Part shown: positions 1-7,915 of the stretch, piece by piece
Layout: every line of letters begins with the position of its first letter
Position numbering within the stretch: position 1 is the first letter of the stretch
NCBI GenBank assembly: GCA_902801295.1
Contig: CADCHN010000033.1
Coordinates: forward strand, 1-59,557
Direction: 5' to 3'
DNA length: 59,557 nt
From: Oscillospiraceae bacterium
GTDB lineage: Bacteria; Bacillota; Clostridia; Oscillospirales; Oscillospiraceae
Notes under the pieces: generated by a model
The model's input: only the letters and a program-made list of their open reading frames with translations
Told to the model about the DNA's origin: nothing
Databases searched by the model: none
Program-made: the position numbers and the translations under genes

Positions 1-168
1 GCGCCATTGTATCTGTTTGCCCTATTTGGTTTAACAACATTTTACCGCAAGTATCGGGAAAAGTGGCCTCTTTTCGTTCGAGAAAGTACGGAATGCGTAC
101 TACCTCGTCTGATCCTTTTTTCCGTTTCTCGACGGAAGCCGCGTGTTATAAGCAAGTATGGCATTTGA
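1..168 (+). other. Possible 3' fragment of an unknown reading frame
   Basis: Frame 1 is open from the first base to a TGA at 166-168, giving about 55 residues that begin APLYLFALFGL and contain the basic stretch RKYREKW. There is no start codon because the window begins inside it. I recognise no family. The last part overlaps the inverted repeat at 152-208, which argues that it may be chance or a truncated gene end. It may be nothing. Confidence 0.2.
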
Positions 169-208
169 TAGTACAAACGCCGCTTTTAGGGGCGCACCCT
201 AACACCCG
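152..208. repeat. Left copy of a ~57-bp inverted repeat
   Basis: The sequence starts GCAAGTATGGCATTTG, continues through ACAAACGCC and ends in a small TTAGGG/CCCTAA hairpin. The reverse complement of 6623-6682 matches it over most of its length, including GCAAGTATGGCATTTG exactly, ACAAACGCC exactly and the TTAGGG/CCCTAA hairpin. Together the two copies bracket about 6.5 kb. Confidence 0.7.
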
Positions 209-215
209 ACGCGAA

Positions 216-240
216 AATCCGTTTCATGGTGAAACGGATT
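216..240. repeat. Odd-length palindrome, GTTTCA type (copy 1)
   Basis: Arms AATCCGTTTCA and TGAAACGGATT are separated by TGG. The repeat sits exactly at the stop codon of the Spo0A-C-domain gene. On the minus strand it is followed by a short T run, so it could also act as a weak terminator. It belongs to the same family as the palindrome at 5369-5385. Confidence 0.65.
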
Positions 241-610
241 AATCCACACCGTAGCGGAGAAAGGCGACCAGTATATCGATAAACTCGCTGTTGGTGGGCG
301 GCTTCTCCAGCTCGATCCCGGCCACGCGGTTGATGTCGGAATGATCGCGGCGATTCCACATCGAGGCGATCAGCGTGCGGATCGCGTGCTCCACGGAGGA
401 CGTGCTGACCTTGAAATACCGTGCCGTTTCCGGGTAGACGCATTTGGTGATCCAGTAATACTCGTCCGGCTTTTGCAATATGTGATATACGATATACACG
501 GTGTAATGAAACCCGACCAGCCGCCCGGAGGCGCCAATGCTGCGAAGTACCCGCGCGATCTCTTCCGGCGCAACGCCAGACACTTTGTTTTCAGAATGAA
601 AGCTGTACAT
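239..610 (-). CDS. Free-standing Spo0A C-terminal-domain protein
   Basis: This 123-residue protein matches the C-terminal DNA-binding domain of Spo0A along nearly its whole length. Diagnostic stretches are ITKCVYPETARYF (compare TKxLYPxIAxxF), SSVEHAIRTLI (compare SRVERAIRHAI) and PTNSEFIDIL near the C-terminus. It has no receiver domain, so it cannot be switched by phosphorelay as Spo0A is. The start at 610 is preceded by GGAGG at a good distance. It is not the host spo0A: it is short, divergent and embedded among mobile-element genes. Known fact: this domain binds 0A boxes. Inference: it may regulate element genes or interfere with host sporulation timing. Confidence 0.8.
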   Translation of the reverse strand: MYSFHSENKVSGVAPEEIARVLRSIGASGRLVGFHYTVYIVYHILQKPDEYYWITKCVYPETARYFKVSTSSVEHAIRTLIASMWNRRDHSDINRVAGIELEKPPTNSEFIDILVAFLRYGVD

Positions 611-825
611 ATCTGTCCTCCGCTTTCTGAATGTGTAGGTCAAATAAGCAATACTATCTTTTCGCTTTTGAGCACAGACTGTGGTCACTCCCAACACAAA
701 ACCGAAACTATAGCAATGGTGCTGAATCTCACCGATCAGGCCAAATCAGCGGTATTTCAAACATGCTTCTCCAACAGTCGGTGCAAGGGAAGGGAAAACG
801 CCTGTGGTGAATACCCAATAACGAT

Positions 826-865
826 AAAAAGAGCCTGCTTCTCCACTCACGGAGTAGCAGGCTCT
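826..865 (-). terminator. Terminator after the Cys-rich KTR gene
   Basis: Arms AGAGCCTGCT and AGCAGGCTCT form a strong stem, extended by CTCC/GGAG around a short loop. On the minus strand the stem is followed by a TTTTT run (positions 830-826). It lies just past the stop codon at 871. The remaining sequence between 611 and 825 shows no gene. Confidence 0.8.
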
Positions 866-870
866 GCGCT

Positions 871-1059
871 TTAAGCGTCTGGCTCGTCGCTAACTACGAT
901 TTTGAATTTTATCACGCCGAGTTTGGTTTCTTCTTTGCACTTAGTGCAGTATAGGGGAAAATTCAGTAGTACGGTGTCCTCGTAGATTTTGATCTTTGTC
1001 CTGGCTCCACACTTTGGGCATGGGAGCCAGAGCGACTTTTTCTCTGGTCTTTCATTCAT
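871..1059 (-). CDS. Cysteine-rich KTR-domain protein
   Basis: This 62-residue protein has two CxxC pairs: CPKCGARTKIKI near residue 14 and CTKCKEETKLGVIKFKI near residue 38. The arrangement fits the Cys_rich_KTR family of small zinc-ribbon proteins that travel with conjugative elements of Clostridia. Family function is unknown; zinc or nucleic-acid binding is an inference from the two CxxC knuckles. It follows the lipoprotein gene on the same strand and is closed by the terminator at 826-865. An AGGAG-like sequence (AGGAGAGC) stands before the ATG. Confidence 0.75.
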   Translation of the reverse strand: MNERPEKKSLWLPCPKCGARTKIKIYEDTVLLNFPLYCTKCKEETKLGVIKFKIVVSDEPDA

Positions 1060-1137
1060 AGGCAGCTCTCCTCCAAAGCGAAATGATAGTTTCGCTTTAG
1101 AATAGGAAGTTCTTTCTTTTTTGTCAATTTTTCTGCG

Positions 1138-3204
1138 CTATTTCCGCTCGCTGTAATAAAGCGACAGACGGGACATAATGTCCGCTGCAGCTTCCTGAGA
1201 AGTGACTTGTCCGGCAAAAAACCGCGCAGCGCTCGTAAGTACGATTGTATAAGTGGTGGAGTTGCTATCGTAAACGCCAGACACCCCATTTACCAATTCA
1301 TCAAATTCGCTGATATGAGATGTATCTACGATCGATTCTCCGTTAATCGTTCCTCCGTTTTCAACTGCGGAATATCCCTCGCTCACTCGCCGCTCATATT
1401 CTGCTTTCAAGAGGGGGCAGTATGCTGAACTGGAGCTTGTCCCCATTTCGGAAAGGAGCATGAATTTTATAAACTCCCATGCACCTTCTTTATTCTCAGA
1501 ACCTTTTGGAATAGCAAGTTTGCAAGACGGGACGATAATACCTGTGCCTTCAAAAAAAGGCATTCCAAATATGGCCATATCTCCGGCATTGCCGCCGAAA
1601 TACTGGCGGCTGAACCACCAGCTTGCAAAGCTCTCATAACTGGACACTAAATAAAGCGGCTCCGCCCCAGTGGAATCATCGTACTCTTCTGGCAATTTAG
1701 CGGCATATTCCAAAATGGAAGCAATATCGTCCTGCGAATAGAGCTCCGTTTTTTGACTGCAAAAGGCTAATTCCAGAAAGGTATCCCGCGGCAATGTTCC
1801 GGCAAATGCTGAGTCTGGATCGCCTAAAGCGCCAAGTCTTTCGGATACAGTTGTGTGATGTTCGCTATGGACAAGTTCTTTGCTTCCGGTAATTGACCAG
1901 ATAGTAAAAGCGGGCGCTATGCTCAAGAGCTTTCCGTCTTTTGTCGTCATGGCGTTTAACGGCCCTTCAAGTAAATCTGCCGTTGAAATGTCGGGATCGG
2001 CGTTGAAATATTCAACTAAGTCCTCCAAAGCATTTTCATTCGCAATGTTACTTGAAAAAGACATAATGTCAATGATGTCCGGAGCACTTCCGGCATTCAT
2101 TTCTGTTGCCAAGGTTTGCATAGGATCAGTATATTGGCTATAGTCTTTGACTACCAAATGGTACTTATCATTTTCGTCATTAAACCGGATAACAATGTTA
2201 GAAAATTCATTAGGCATCCCATTGATCGCGATCACGATTTCTTTCCTTTGCGCAGAATCATCACTGTCTTCCTGTATCAGGCGAATGACGTCTGCAAACC
2301 AGACGAGATATTGACCGTTTGAATTAAGGGAAAAGCTTCCGTTGGAATGGACACCGACGCTTGTCCATTGAAATAGCCGGGTAACCGTGCCGGTTGCAAT
2401 TTCATAGCAAAAGACATCCGTGGAGTTCCCAACATATATTTTCCCATCACAAGCCGCTAAAAGCCGCCCCGAGTCAAAAGCACATATCTCTGTCAGCTCT
2501 CCACTTTCGCAATCAACACTACTAATATGGAGACCATCCGTATTGTTTGTCCCAATATATAAACTTGCACCATCCGAGACCATCGTAAAAGGTTTTCCAA
2601 TACTTATTTGCGCACTCTTGACCCCCGTATCCGTATATTGCGCGATAAGATATTCGTTGGAGTCGACATTTACATAGCTTAAATACAGCATGTCTCCAAC
2701 TTGACTAAGCCCATTTATATAAATATTGGATTGAGGTTCCAGATCTGCCAAGGCGCCGTGCCTGCCGTCGGCGTATGCGTTGTACAGCGTATAATGATTG
2801 CTATCATCGTTATCTGTGCATACAACTAACGGTATGCAATCACTGCTTTTTGCTGCGATTGCAGAAACAGACTGATTCTCCTCTAACCAGCTTAGGTCAT
2901 AGGTGATTTGAACATTACCATTGAGGTCATAGTCCCGAAGAACTAAAGCGTGGTCTTTTTCTCCAAAGACAATCACTTCATTATCCAGCAGCACAATGCT
3001 TCCAACAAAAGAAACTGAATCGGATAATTGCAGCGTTTTTGACCTGTATGTGCTTGATGCGTCCTCATGGCTATCTACGGAGTTTAGGATCATTGCGCCG
3101 GATTCAGAAAGCCGAGCCTGCTCATTTTTCCCACAGCCAGATAATAGGCAGCATAGAAGCGAAATGAGCAGAAGAACGCTTATCATGGTTTTGTGTTTAA
3201 ACAT
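1138..3204 (-). CDS. Extracellular solute-binding lipoprotein with an N-terminal propeller-like half
   Basis: This 688-residue secreted lipoprotein has a basic N-terminus, a hydrophobic core and the lipobox LLSGC with the lipid-anchored Cys at about residue 24. The first half (roughly 40-310) is rich in short repeated beta segments such as GKIYVGNSTDVFCYEIATG, as in a beta-propeller. The second half (from EIVIAINGMPNEF) looks like a family 1 ABC substrate-binding protein, with AGSAPDIIDI and later KEGAWEFIKFMLL. The start at 3204 has GAGGAA at proper spacing; an ATG 33 bases upstream overlaps the previous gene and is less likely. No permease or ATPase gene lies nearby, so the ligand is unknown and the protein may act in sensing rather than uptake. 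It lies 35 bases after a membrane protein tied to a sigma factor remnant. Confidence 0.75.
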   Translation of the reverse strand: MFKHKTMISVLLLISLLCCLLSGCGKNEQARLSESGAMILNSVDSHEDASSTYRSKTLQLSDSVSFVGSIVLLDNEVIVFGEKDHALVLRDYDLNGNVQITYDLSWLEENQSVSAIAAKSSDCIPLVVCTDNDDSNHYTLYNAYADGRHGALADLEPQSNIYINGLSQVGDMLYLSYVNVDSNEYLIAQYTDTGVKSAQISIGKPFTMVSDGASLYIGTNNTDGLHISSVDCESGELTEICAFDSGRLLAACDGKIYVGNSTDVFCYEIATGTVTRLFQWTSVGVHSNGSFSLNSNGQYLVWFADVIRLIQEDSDDSAQRKEIVIAINGMPNEFSNIVIRFNDENDKYHLVVKDYSQYTDPMQTLATEMNAGSAPDIIDIMSFSSNIANENALEDLVEYFNADPDISTADLLEGPLNAMTTKDGKLLSIAPAFTIWSITGSKELVHSEHHTTVSERLGALGDPDSAFAGTLPRDTFLELAFCSQKTELYSQDDIASILEYAAKLPEEYDDSTGAEPLYLVSSYESFASWWFSRQYFGGNAGDMAIFGMPFFEGTGIIVPSCKLAIPKGSENKEGAWEFIKFMLLSEMGTSSSSAYCPLLKAEYERRVSEGYSAVENGGTINGESIVDTSHISEFDELVNGVSGVYDSNSTTYTIVLTSAARFFAGQVTSQEAAADIMSRLSLYYSERK

Positions 3205-3239
3205 TTTTGGTTCCTCTTTTTTGAGTTGTCGTGTCATTC

Positions 3240-4367
3240 TTATCGGATCGTGCTGTAATCCACCATGTCCAGTATGGTGTCAATGGCAGCGTCGCTCAGC
3301 CTGCTAACTTGTGAGATATGAAGCGTGGCGAACGAGTTTTTCAAATAGACATAAGCATAGGCATCCGTGCCATTTTGCAATACGGCGAGTTCCGTCCCGT
3401 CTGGGGTAGTATGGCTCCTAACCGTAAAGGCGCTGACATCCTCAACAATGTCAAAAATCTCATCGCCGCTGGATAGGGTGCCATAGGGGGAGTTGTAAAG
3501 ATAACAGATGGGGCCGGATTCCGTCTGGTCTTCCGTGATAAAGAAGCTGACGGCAAAGGTTCCCTCGTCGAAATAATAGAATTTGTCATACCCTGCAGGC
3601 TCGACGCGGAAGAAACTGCTACCTCCGGCGCAGACTTCGTTGATTCTTGCGGTGACTTCCTCGCGGGTAGAAAACTCCTCTCTGTCTCCATAGTTCTGAT
3701 AGATCACAGTAATCTGATGCCTAAGCTTTAGCTCATAGCTCGCAGCAATGCTTTCCAGCTTGTCTGCCATCTCCTGTGTATAGATGTGATAACTTGGATC
3801 GTAGCCAGGGAAGTCCTTTGATCTGACTTCCAAATATGCCTCAAACTGCGCGTAATCTTCTGCGCTTATAACACGTCTTTCGATCTCCTCTATACCGCGC
3901 AGGAAGATCATCGTCACGGTTCCGTCCTCATTTTTCTCGTCTATAATGCCGCTGCAGTTCTCGGGCAACCTGCAGCTCTCCGGGGTGTGGGGAGCGTTCT
4001 CATCGCACCAGGAACTCCACTCTTCCCAGGCTTTTGCGGAGTTGTCGATCTTCTCTCTGATTTCATCGTCCATTTCCTCCGGCACATCCTGCGGCTGGGT
4101 AATAGACAGATAATCTGCGTTTGGATTCTCCCGCGGTTTGCTCCCTCTTATGAGCAACGCTTGTAGGCCGAAGAGATTTGTGGCATAGGCGACTCCTGTA
4201 AAAAGGGAAACGATAATAGCAGCTACCAGCAATGTGCTCCAAAGCTTCCGGTTAATGTGATGGGTTTGGGGACTTTCCACGCTATAACCGAGAGCATTTG
4301 CGGTATCCGTGACATACTCATCTCTTATACCGCGCATGGCGTTCAGTAAGGCAAAAGAATCTAACAT
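3240..4367 (-). CDS. Membrane-anchored partner of an ECF-type sigma factor (anti-sigma-like)
   Basis: From the ATG at 4367 this is a 375-residue protein with a short cytoplasmic N-terminus (MLDSFALLNAMRGIRDEYV), one membrane helix at about residues 43-64 (LLVAAIIVSLFTGVAYA) and a long extracytoplasmic part without a family I recognise. This layout is common for the gene after this class of clostridial sigma factor and suggests an anti-sigma or signal-receiving role. That role is inference. AGAGGAAGG stands just before the ATG and may serve as ribosome site. Upstream, the same frame runs without a stop into the sigma remnant, so an in-frame fusion starting at 4691 is also possible. Confidence 0.6.
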   Translation of the reverse strand: MLDSFALLNAMRGIRDEYVTDTANALGYSVESPQTHHINRKLWSTLLVAAIIVSLFTGVAYATNLFGLQALLIRGSKPRENPNADYLSITQPQDVPEEMDDEIREKIDNSAKAWEEWSSWCDENAPHTPESCRLPENCSGIIDEKNEDGTVTMIFLRGIEEIERRVISAEDYAQFEAYLEVRSKDFPGYDPSYHIYTQEMADKLESIAASYELKLRHQITVIYQNYGDREEFSTREEVTARINEVCAGGSSFFRVEPAGYDKFYYFDEGTFAVSFFITEDQTESGPICYLYNSPYGTLSSGDEIFDIVEDVSAFTVRSHTTPDGTELAVLQNGTDAYAYVYLKNSFATLHISQVSRLSDAAIDTILDMVDYSTIR

Positions 4368-4798
4368 AAGCCTTCCTCTTGATATCTCTGCAACGGACTC
4401 TAGAAACCAGTAGCGGGCAATAAACATTCTCCGCTCTGATTCAGGTAATGTGCTGACAAATGCATCAATCGCAGTCTCCAGTTCCTTTTCTTCATAAAGC
4501 TGCTCTATACTGATTACTGTTGGGATGCACTCTTCCAGCTCATCCAAGGCCAGGGGCGTTTCACCGCCGCCGCGCTTTTTGCTGGTTCTTGCACGGTATC
4601 GGTTAAGAGCAAGATTTCGCGTAATATACCCTAAAAAAGTCGAGAGAACAGAGGGCCGCTTGTCCGGCATCAGATTCCAGGCATTGCGCATATGTTATAC
4701 GCGATGGTATGGCAATACCTGCCATACTTGCGATCCGTTTCCGATATGGCCTGATCGGAACGCTGCCAGTACAGATCAACAATCGCTGCGTCTTCCAT
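4368..4798 (-). pseudogene. ECF-like sigma-70 factor, disrupted by deletions
   Basis: A perfect AGGAGG ribosome site precedes the ATG at 4798, which begins MEDAAIVDLYWQRSDQAI, the usual start of a sigma-70 group found in many Clostridia. The frame breaks after YCHTIAYNI near 4691, where the conserved segment between region 2.1 and AWNLMPDKRP is missing. It resumes in another frame with PSVLSTFLGYITRNLALNRYRA, ALDELEECIP and LPESERRMFIARYWFLESVAEISR, then ends abruptly. The region 4 helix-turn-helix that should follow ISR is absent and the sequence runs straight into the next gene. With region 2 damaged and the DNA-reading helix lost, the factor should not work. The deletions are inferred from remembered family sequence, not from an alignment. 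Confidence 0.75.
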
Positions 4799-4964
4799 AC
4801 TGATCCTCCTTCGTGTTAAGAGCTCTCATAGATATATTACAAAAAAAAGTCGCCGTTGGTCGCGATGATTTATTGCAAAATTCTATTTTCAGATAATAAT
4901 GGCGAGACCCTTCCAAAAGAAAAGTATATCAGCACGAGAGATAAATGCAAATCTCACGGAAACT

Positions 4965-4981
4965 TGTCTCACGGTGAGACA
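4965..4981. repeat. Odd-length palindrome, TGTCTCAC type (copy 2)
   Basis: Arms TGTCTCAC and GTGAGACA flank a single central G. It lies four bases past the stop codon of the MobC gene. The same 17-mer recurs at 8564-8580 and inside the longer palindrome at 5312-5342. Confidence 0.75.
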
Positions 4982-4984
4982 CAT

Positions 4985-5293
4985 TTACAGCGTTTCCTTC
5001 ACCAGGTTCCACGCCTTGTTTGCCAGCAGAACCGTCTGCCGGATCTCTGCCTCTTGAATGCTCTTTTTGGCGTTGGCCCAATGGGCGATCTGATTGACGT
5101 TATTGCCGATGGACGACAGCACCCGCAGCAGAGGCGCGTATTCGTCGGGCGGCCTTTGCCGAAGCTGCACCCCGGCGATAGCCTGTCGGATCAGTACGCT
5201 GGCCGACAAACCCGTCATCTCGCTTTGCTCCCGCAGATGGGCGTATTCCTCATCATTCAGCCATAGGCCGATAAAGTGATTGCGTTCTCTCAT
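4985..5293 (-). CDS. MobC-like relaxosome accessory protein
   Basis: This 102-residue protein begins MRERNHFIGLWLNDEEYAHL, a ribbon-helix-helix-like N-terminus (GLSASVLIRQAIAG), and ends with the MobC signature LLRVLSSIGNNVNQIAHWANA. MobC proteins bind and help melt the transfer origin for a relaxase. The start at 5293 has GGAGG four bases upstream; an ATG eleven codons earlier is less likely. No relaxase is visible in this element inside the window. Palindromes lie just before (5312-5342) and just after (4965-4981) the gene, which makes them candidate binding sites. Confidence 0.75.
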   Translation of the reverse strand: MRERNHFIGLWLNDEEYAHLREQSEMTGLSASVLIRQAIAGVQLRQRPPDEYAPLLRVLSSIGNNVNQIAHWANAKKSIQEAEIRQTVLLANKAWNLVKETL

Positions 5294-5311
5294 AACACCT
5301 CCATGAAAAAA

Positions 5312-5342
5312 GGAAACTTGTCTCACGGTGAGACAAGTTTCC
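5312..5342. repeat. 31-bp palindrome upstream of mobC (copy 3)
   Basis: Arms GGAAACTTGTCTCAC and GTGAGACAAGTTTCC match perfectly around one central G. It is the longest member of the family and lies 18 bases before the MobC start codon, the usual place for an operator or a relaxosome site. Confidence 0.8.
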
Positions 5343-5368
5343 GGTTGATCGTTATTCGGTTGTAAATT

Positions 5369-5385
5369 CGTTTCACGGTGAAACG
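5369..5385. repeat. Odd-length palindrome, GTTTCAC type (copy 4)
   Basis: Arms CGTTTCAC and GTGAAACG surround one G. It lies between the MobC promoter region and the end of the next gene. It resembles a ParB parS site with one extra central base, but no ParB gene is in the window. Confidence 0.7.
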
Positions 5386-5405
5386 GAAAAGCTTTGATAT
5401 CCTTT

Positions 5406-5750
5406 TTACTCCGTTGGGCTGATGCTTGATTCGATGAGCGCCAATTCTTCAGATGTAAGCTGATCCCGGCGCTTCAGGCCTTTATCGAGAAGGATGTGAA
5501 TTCCTTTTGCCCGAAGAAAAACTTCTGCATTTATGTACGCCTCTTGATAAGTGATGGGCCTGATTGGATGGATCGCGTTCCACGTCATAGTTTCGGCGAG
5601 ATACTTAAGCATCAGCTTGTTTATGTGCTCCTGCATTTTGTCATACTGCTGGGTGTAATAGCATTCTCGCAGCTTTTTGACCTCGTCAATCAAATCCGAG
5701 ATCTCCCTGATATCTTTGTATGGTTCAAGGAAATTCAAATAATCGCTCAC
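5406..5750 (-). CDS. Hypothetical protein of a mobile element
   Basis: This 114-residue, soluble-looking, charged protein has no membrane segment and no motif I recognise. It starts with GTG at 5750 behind AAGGAGAACAGGC, a good ribosome site. It lies between the MobC gene and the toxin-antitoxin pair on the same strand. The 173 bases between 5751 and 5923 hold an inverted pair TTTTCTTGAT / ATCAAGAAAA (near 5767 and 5823) but no gene. Confidence 0.55.
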   Translation of the reverse strand: MSDYLNFLEPYKDIREISDLIDEVKKLRECYYTQQYDKMQEHINKLMLKYLAETMTWNAIHPIRPITYQEAYINAEVFLRAKGIHILLDKGLKRRDQLTSEELALIESSISPTE

Positions 5751-5923
5751 GCCTGTTCTCCTTCGACTTTTCTTGATAACCGCCAGTTAGCCTCAGCAAC
5801 AATCCGTCTTCTGTTTCGCAATATCAAGAAAAACTCAAATTTGCGAAATAGAATTCTAATGCGCCTTCTGCAACTCGGCAAACACCTCAACGGCTGGCGG
5901 GCAGATTCATCTTCGGTGTTGTT

Positions 5924-6232
5924 CTATTCTTCATCGATTCTGCTTCTGTCTCTCTTGCCGTAGAGAAAGCGGCGGATCTCCACGCGGTCTTGAAAGACGG
6001 CATAATAAAGCACGTAGTTCTTGACCGGCACCTTGCGGATCTCGTCCTTCATCGGGCGGTCTGTCCGGTAGAGCTCATGGGCGTAGGGGAACTCCGCGAT
6101 GCGCTGTACCGTTTCGTCAAACTCGGCCAGCAGATCCCGGGCGGCTTTTGGCGCGTCCAGCGTGTAAGCAATATAGTCAAGCGCGTCCATCAAATCGCTC
6201 TCCGCCAGCGGCAAATAAACGATCTTATGCAC
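5924..6232 (-). CDS. RelE/ParE-family toxin
   Basis: This 102-residue protein carries the RelE/ParE signature: VYLPLAESDLMDALDYIAYTL at the N-terminus, a central FDETVQRIAEFP, and VPVKNYVLYYAVFQDRVEIRRFLYGKRD at the C-terminus. Members cleave mRNA on the ribosome or poison gyrase; which applies here is unclear. The chosen GTG at 6232 overlaps the antitoxin gene by eight bases, the usual coupling for such pairs. Confidence 0.85.
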   Translation of the reverse strand: MHKIVYLPLAESDLMDALDYIAYTLDAPKAARDLLAEFDETVQRIAEFPYAHELYRTDRPMKDEIRKVPVKNYVLYYAVFQDRVEIRRFLYGKRDRSRIDEE

Positions 6233-6512
6233 GCTTTTGCTCCTCCGCACCGCTCAGAAACGCACGCGCTTTTGCCATAACATCGGCATGGCTCAAACGC
6301 TCCGTCGTGCTGGCCGCCTGCAGCTCCGCCTCACGCAGCTTGTCATAGACCATGCTGTCATAGCGGTTCTGCTCATAGCTCTCCATGCTCATGACAACGA
6401 TGGAGCCGACGCCGTTCTTGGTCAGGAAGATCGGCTCACCGCTGAGCTGAGCGTCTTTCGTGATCTCAGCGAAATGATTTCTCAGATCGGAAACAGGACG
6501 AATATTCGGCAT
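6225..6512 (-). CDS. Phd/YefM-family antitoxin
   Basis: This 95-residue protein begins PNIRPVSDLRNHFAEI and contains GEPIFLTKNGVGSIVVMSMESYEQ, the DNA-binding half of Phd/YefM antitoxins. The C-terminal helix would wrap the toxin. The start has AAGGAGGTGG eight bases upstream and a consensus promoter at 6537-6565. It normally represses its own operon together with the toxin. It resembles the antitoxin at 54292 in the other element. Confidence 0.88.
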   Translation of the reverse strand: MPNIRPVSDLRNHFAEITKDAQLSGEPIFLTKNGVGSIVVMSMESYEQNRYDSMVYDKLREAELQAASTTERLSHADVMAKARAFLSGAEEQKRA

Positions 6513-6536
6513 CTCGCCACCTCCTTGCTTAGCATT

Positions 6537-6565
6537 ATTATATGCATAATTGCGCTAATTGTCAA
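6537..6565 (-). promoter_or_regulatory. Consensus sigma-A promoter of the toxin-antitoxin operon
   Basis: On the minus strand TTGACA is followed after 17 bases by TATAAT, a perfect match to the housekeeping consensus. The spacer contains AATTAGCGCAATTAT, a partly symmetric stretch that could bind the antitoxin. Confidence 0.85.
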
Positions 6566-6622
6566 CGGTATAACTTGGCGTACAGCGTTCCTCCAGCGGG
6601 CGTCCGTTTATTGCGCTGCGTG

Positions 6623-6682
6623 GGGTCTTAGGGGGCGGGCACCCTAACAAGGGCGTTTGTGTTTAACAAATGCCATACTTGC
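6623..6682. repeat. Right copy of the ~57-bp inverted repeat
   Basis: Read on the minus strand it starts GCAAGTATGGCATTTG and continues with ACAAACGCC and a TTAGGG/CCCTAA hairpin, matching 152-208. It lies between the toxin-antitoxin promoter and the exonuclease promoter. Confidence 0.7.
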
Positions 6683-6729
6683 CGGGACCTGCAATTATTA
6701 TACCATTGCGCACAAACACAATATCTGAA

Positions 6730-6758
6730 TTGTCAATCATTTATTACCGTGATATAAT
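6730..6758 (+). promoter_or_regulatory. Promoter of the exonuclease-BRCT operon
   Basis: TTGTCA and TATAAT are separated by 17 bases and end 30 bases before the ATG at 6789. AGAAAGGA provides the ribosome site. Confidence 0.75.
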
Positions 6759-6788
6759 TACGAAAAAACAAGAAAGGACAACAAAAGA

Positions 6789-7913
6789 ATGAGCATTCAA
6801 TATGTTGCCTTTGATGTTGAAACTCCTAATCGCTTGAATAACCGCATTAGCTCAATTGGAATTTCTTTGATCCTCGATGATGGATCTGTTCAAACGAAAG
6901 GCTATCTTGTAAACCCTGAATGCGATTTTGATACCTTTAATATTTCGTTGACTGGTATTACTCCAACGCTGGTAGAAAATGCTCCTTTGTTTACTGCTGT
7001 ATGGGCCGAGATAGAGCCGCTACTCATAAATCATACAGTGGTTGCCCATAATGCGACATTCGATTTGTGCGTGCTTCAAAAAACTCTTTCAGCGTATAAC
7101 ATTACGACGCCACGACTCCATTATTTATGTACTTTGAAAATCGTTCGAGGTGAGCTTCCGCAGATGGATAATTACAAACTATCCACTCTTTCCTCCTACT
7201 TTGGCATCCAATTAAAGCATCATGATGCGGGAAGCGACAGCGAGGCATGTGCATGTATTCTGAAACAATTCATAGAAGCTGGAGTGAATATTGACAGCTA
7301 CGCTTCTATATTTGAAGGATACTCTTTCTCGCAAACAAAAAGCGGCTCTTATGGTCATCGCGCTTTATGTGATAATACAGTAGCACTTAATGAACTAAAT
7401 ACACTTGTTAAAGCTATTTCGTGTGACGGGATCCTTGCAAAAGAAGAGATTGATTTTCTAATTCGATGGATGACTCAGAACGCATCTTTGAAAGGTAATT
7501 ACCCGTATGATCGAATCTTTAGCAAGCTGGCGGAGGTTCTTGAAGATGGAGTAATTACCCCGCAAGAGCACGATGAATTATTACATTTGTTTCAGACTGC
7601 TGATAACCCAGTAGAAGAAAATGCATGCGCTTGCAAGGGCCTTGATCTGTCAGGGAAAAACATATGCCTTTCTGGCGAGTTCGATTACGGAAGTAAGGAT
7701 ATGGTTTCTGCTATTCTGATTGAAAAGGGAGCTTCGGTTCAGCAGGCAGTTACGCGGAAGACGAATGTGCTTATTGTTGGGGGGCAAGGAAGCTCGGCGT
7801 GGAGTTCCGGAAATTATGGGTCGAAGATCAAGAAAGCGTTGGAGCTTCAAGCCAAAGGGATTGATGTTATAATCATCAGAGAATCAGACTTTTTTGATAC
7901 GATAGGGGTGTAG
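6789..7913 (+). CDS. DnaQ-like 3'-5' exonuclease with C-terminal BRCT domain
   Basis: This 374-residue protein has three parts. Residues 1-165 form a DEDD exonuclease: FDVET (D9, E11), NATFD with D92, and HDAGSD (H145, D150, the DEDDh type). Residues about 195-270 are helical, with two acidic loops (SCDGILAKEEIDFLIRWM and EDGVITPQEHDELLHLF) like a TerB or EF-hand-like domain. Residues 284-374 are a BRCT domain (GKNICLSGEF, TRKTNVLIVG). Such proteins process DNA ends or proofread; BRCT domains bind proteins or DNA breaks. It is visibly AT-richer than the core genes and is followed two bases later by a Cys-rich protein, so the pair is probably co-expressed. A role in repair, replication or defence of the element is inference. 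Confidence 0.85.
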   Translation: MSIQYVAFDVETPNRLNNRISSIGISLILDDGSVQTKGYLVNPECDFDTFNISLTGITPTLVENAPLFTAVWAEIEPLLINHTVVAHNATFDLCVLQKTLSAYNITTPRLHYLCTLKIVRGELPQMDNYKLSTLSSYFGIQLKHHDAGSDSEACACILKQFIEAGVNIDSYASIFEGYSFSQTKSGSYGHRALCDNTVALNELNTLVKAISCDGILAKEEIDFLIRWMTQNASLKGNYPYDRIFSKLAEVLEDGVITPQEHDELLHLFQTADNPVEENACACKGLDLSGKNICLSGEFDYGSKDMVSAILIEKGASVQQAVTRKTNVLIVGGQGSSAWSSGNYGSKIKKALELQAKGIDVIIIRESDFFDTIGV

Positions 7914-7915
7914 TC

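Noticed and set aside
239..610. Host spo0A displaced from its usual place after spoIVB
   Set aside because: The protein has its own ribosome site and start, lacks a receiver domain and is too divergent; it is grouped with element genes.
5369..5385. Chromosomal parS site
   Set aside because: The palindrome has an extra central base, so the two half-sites are out of register with the parS consensus, and no ParB gene is visible.
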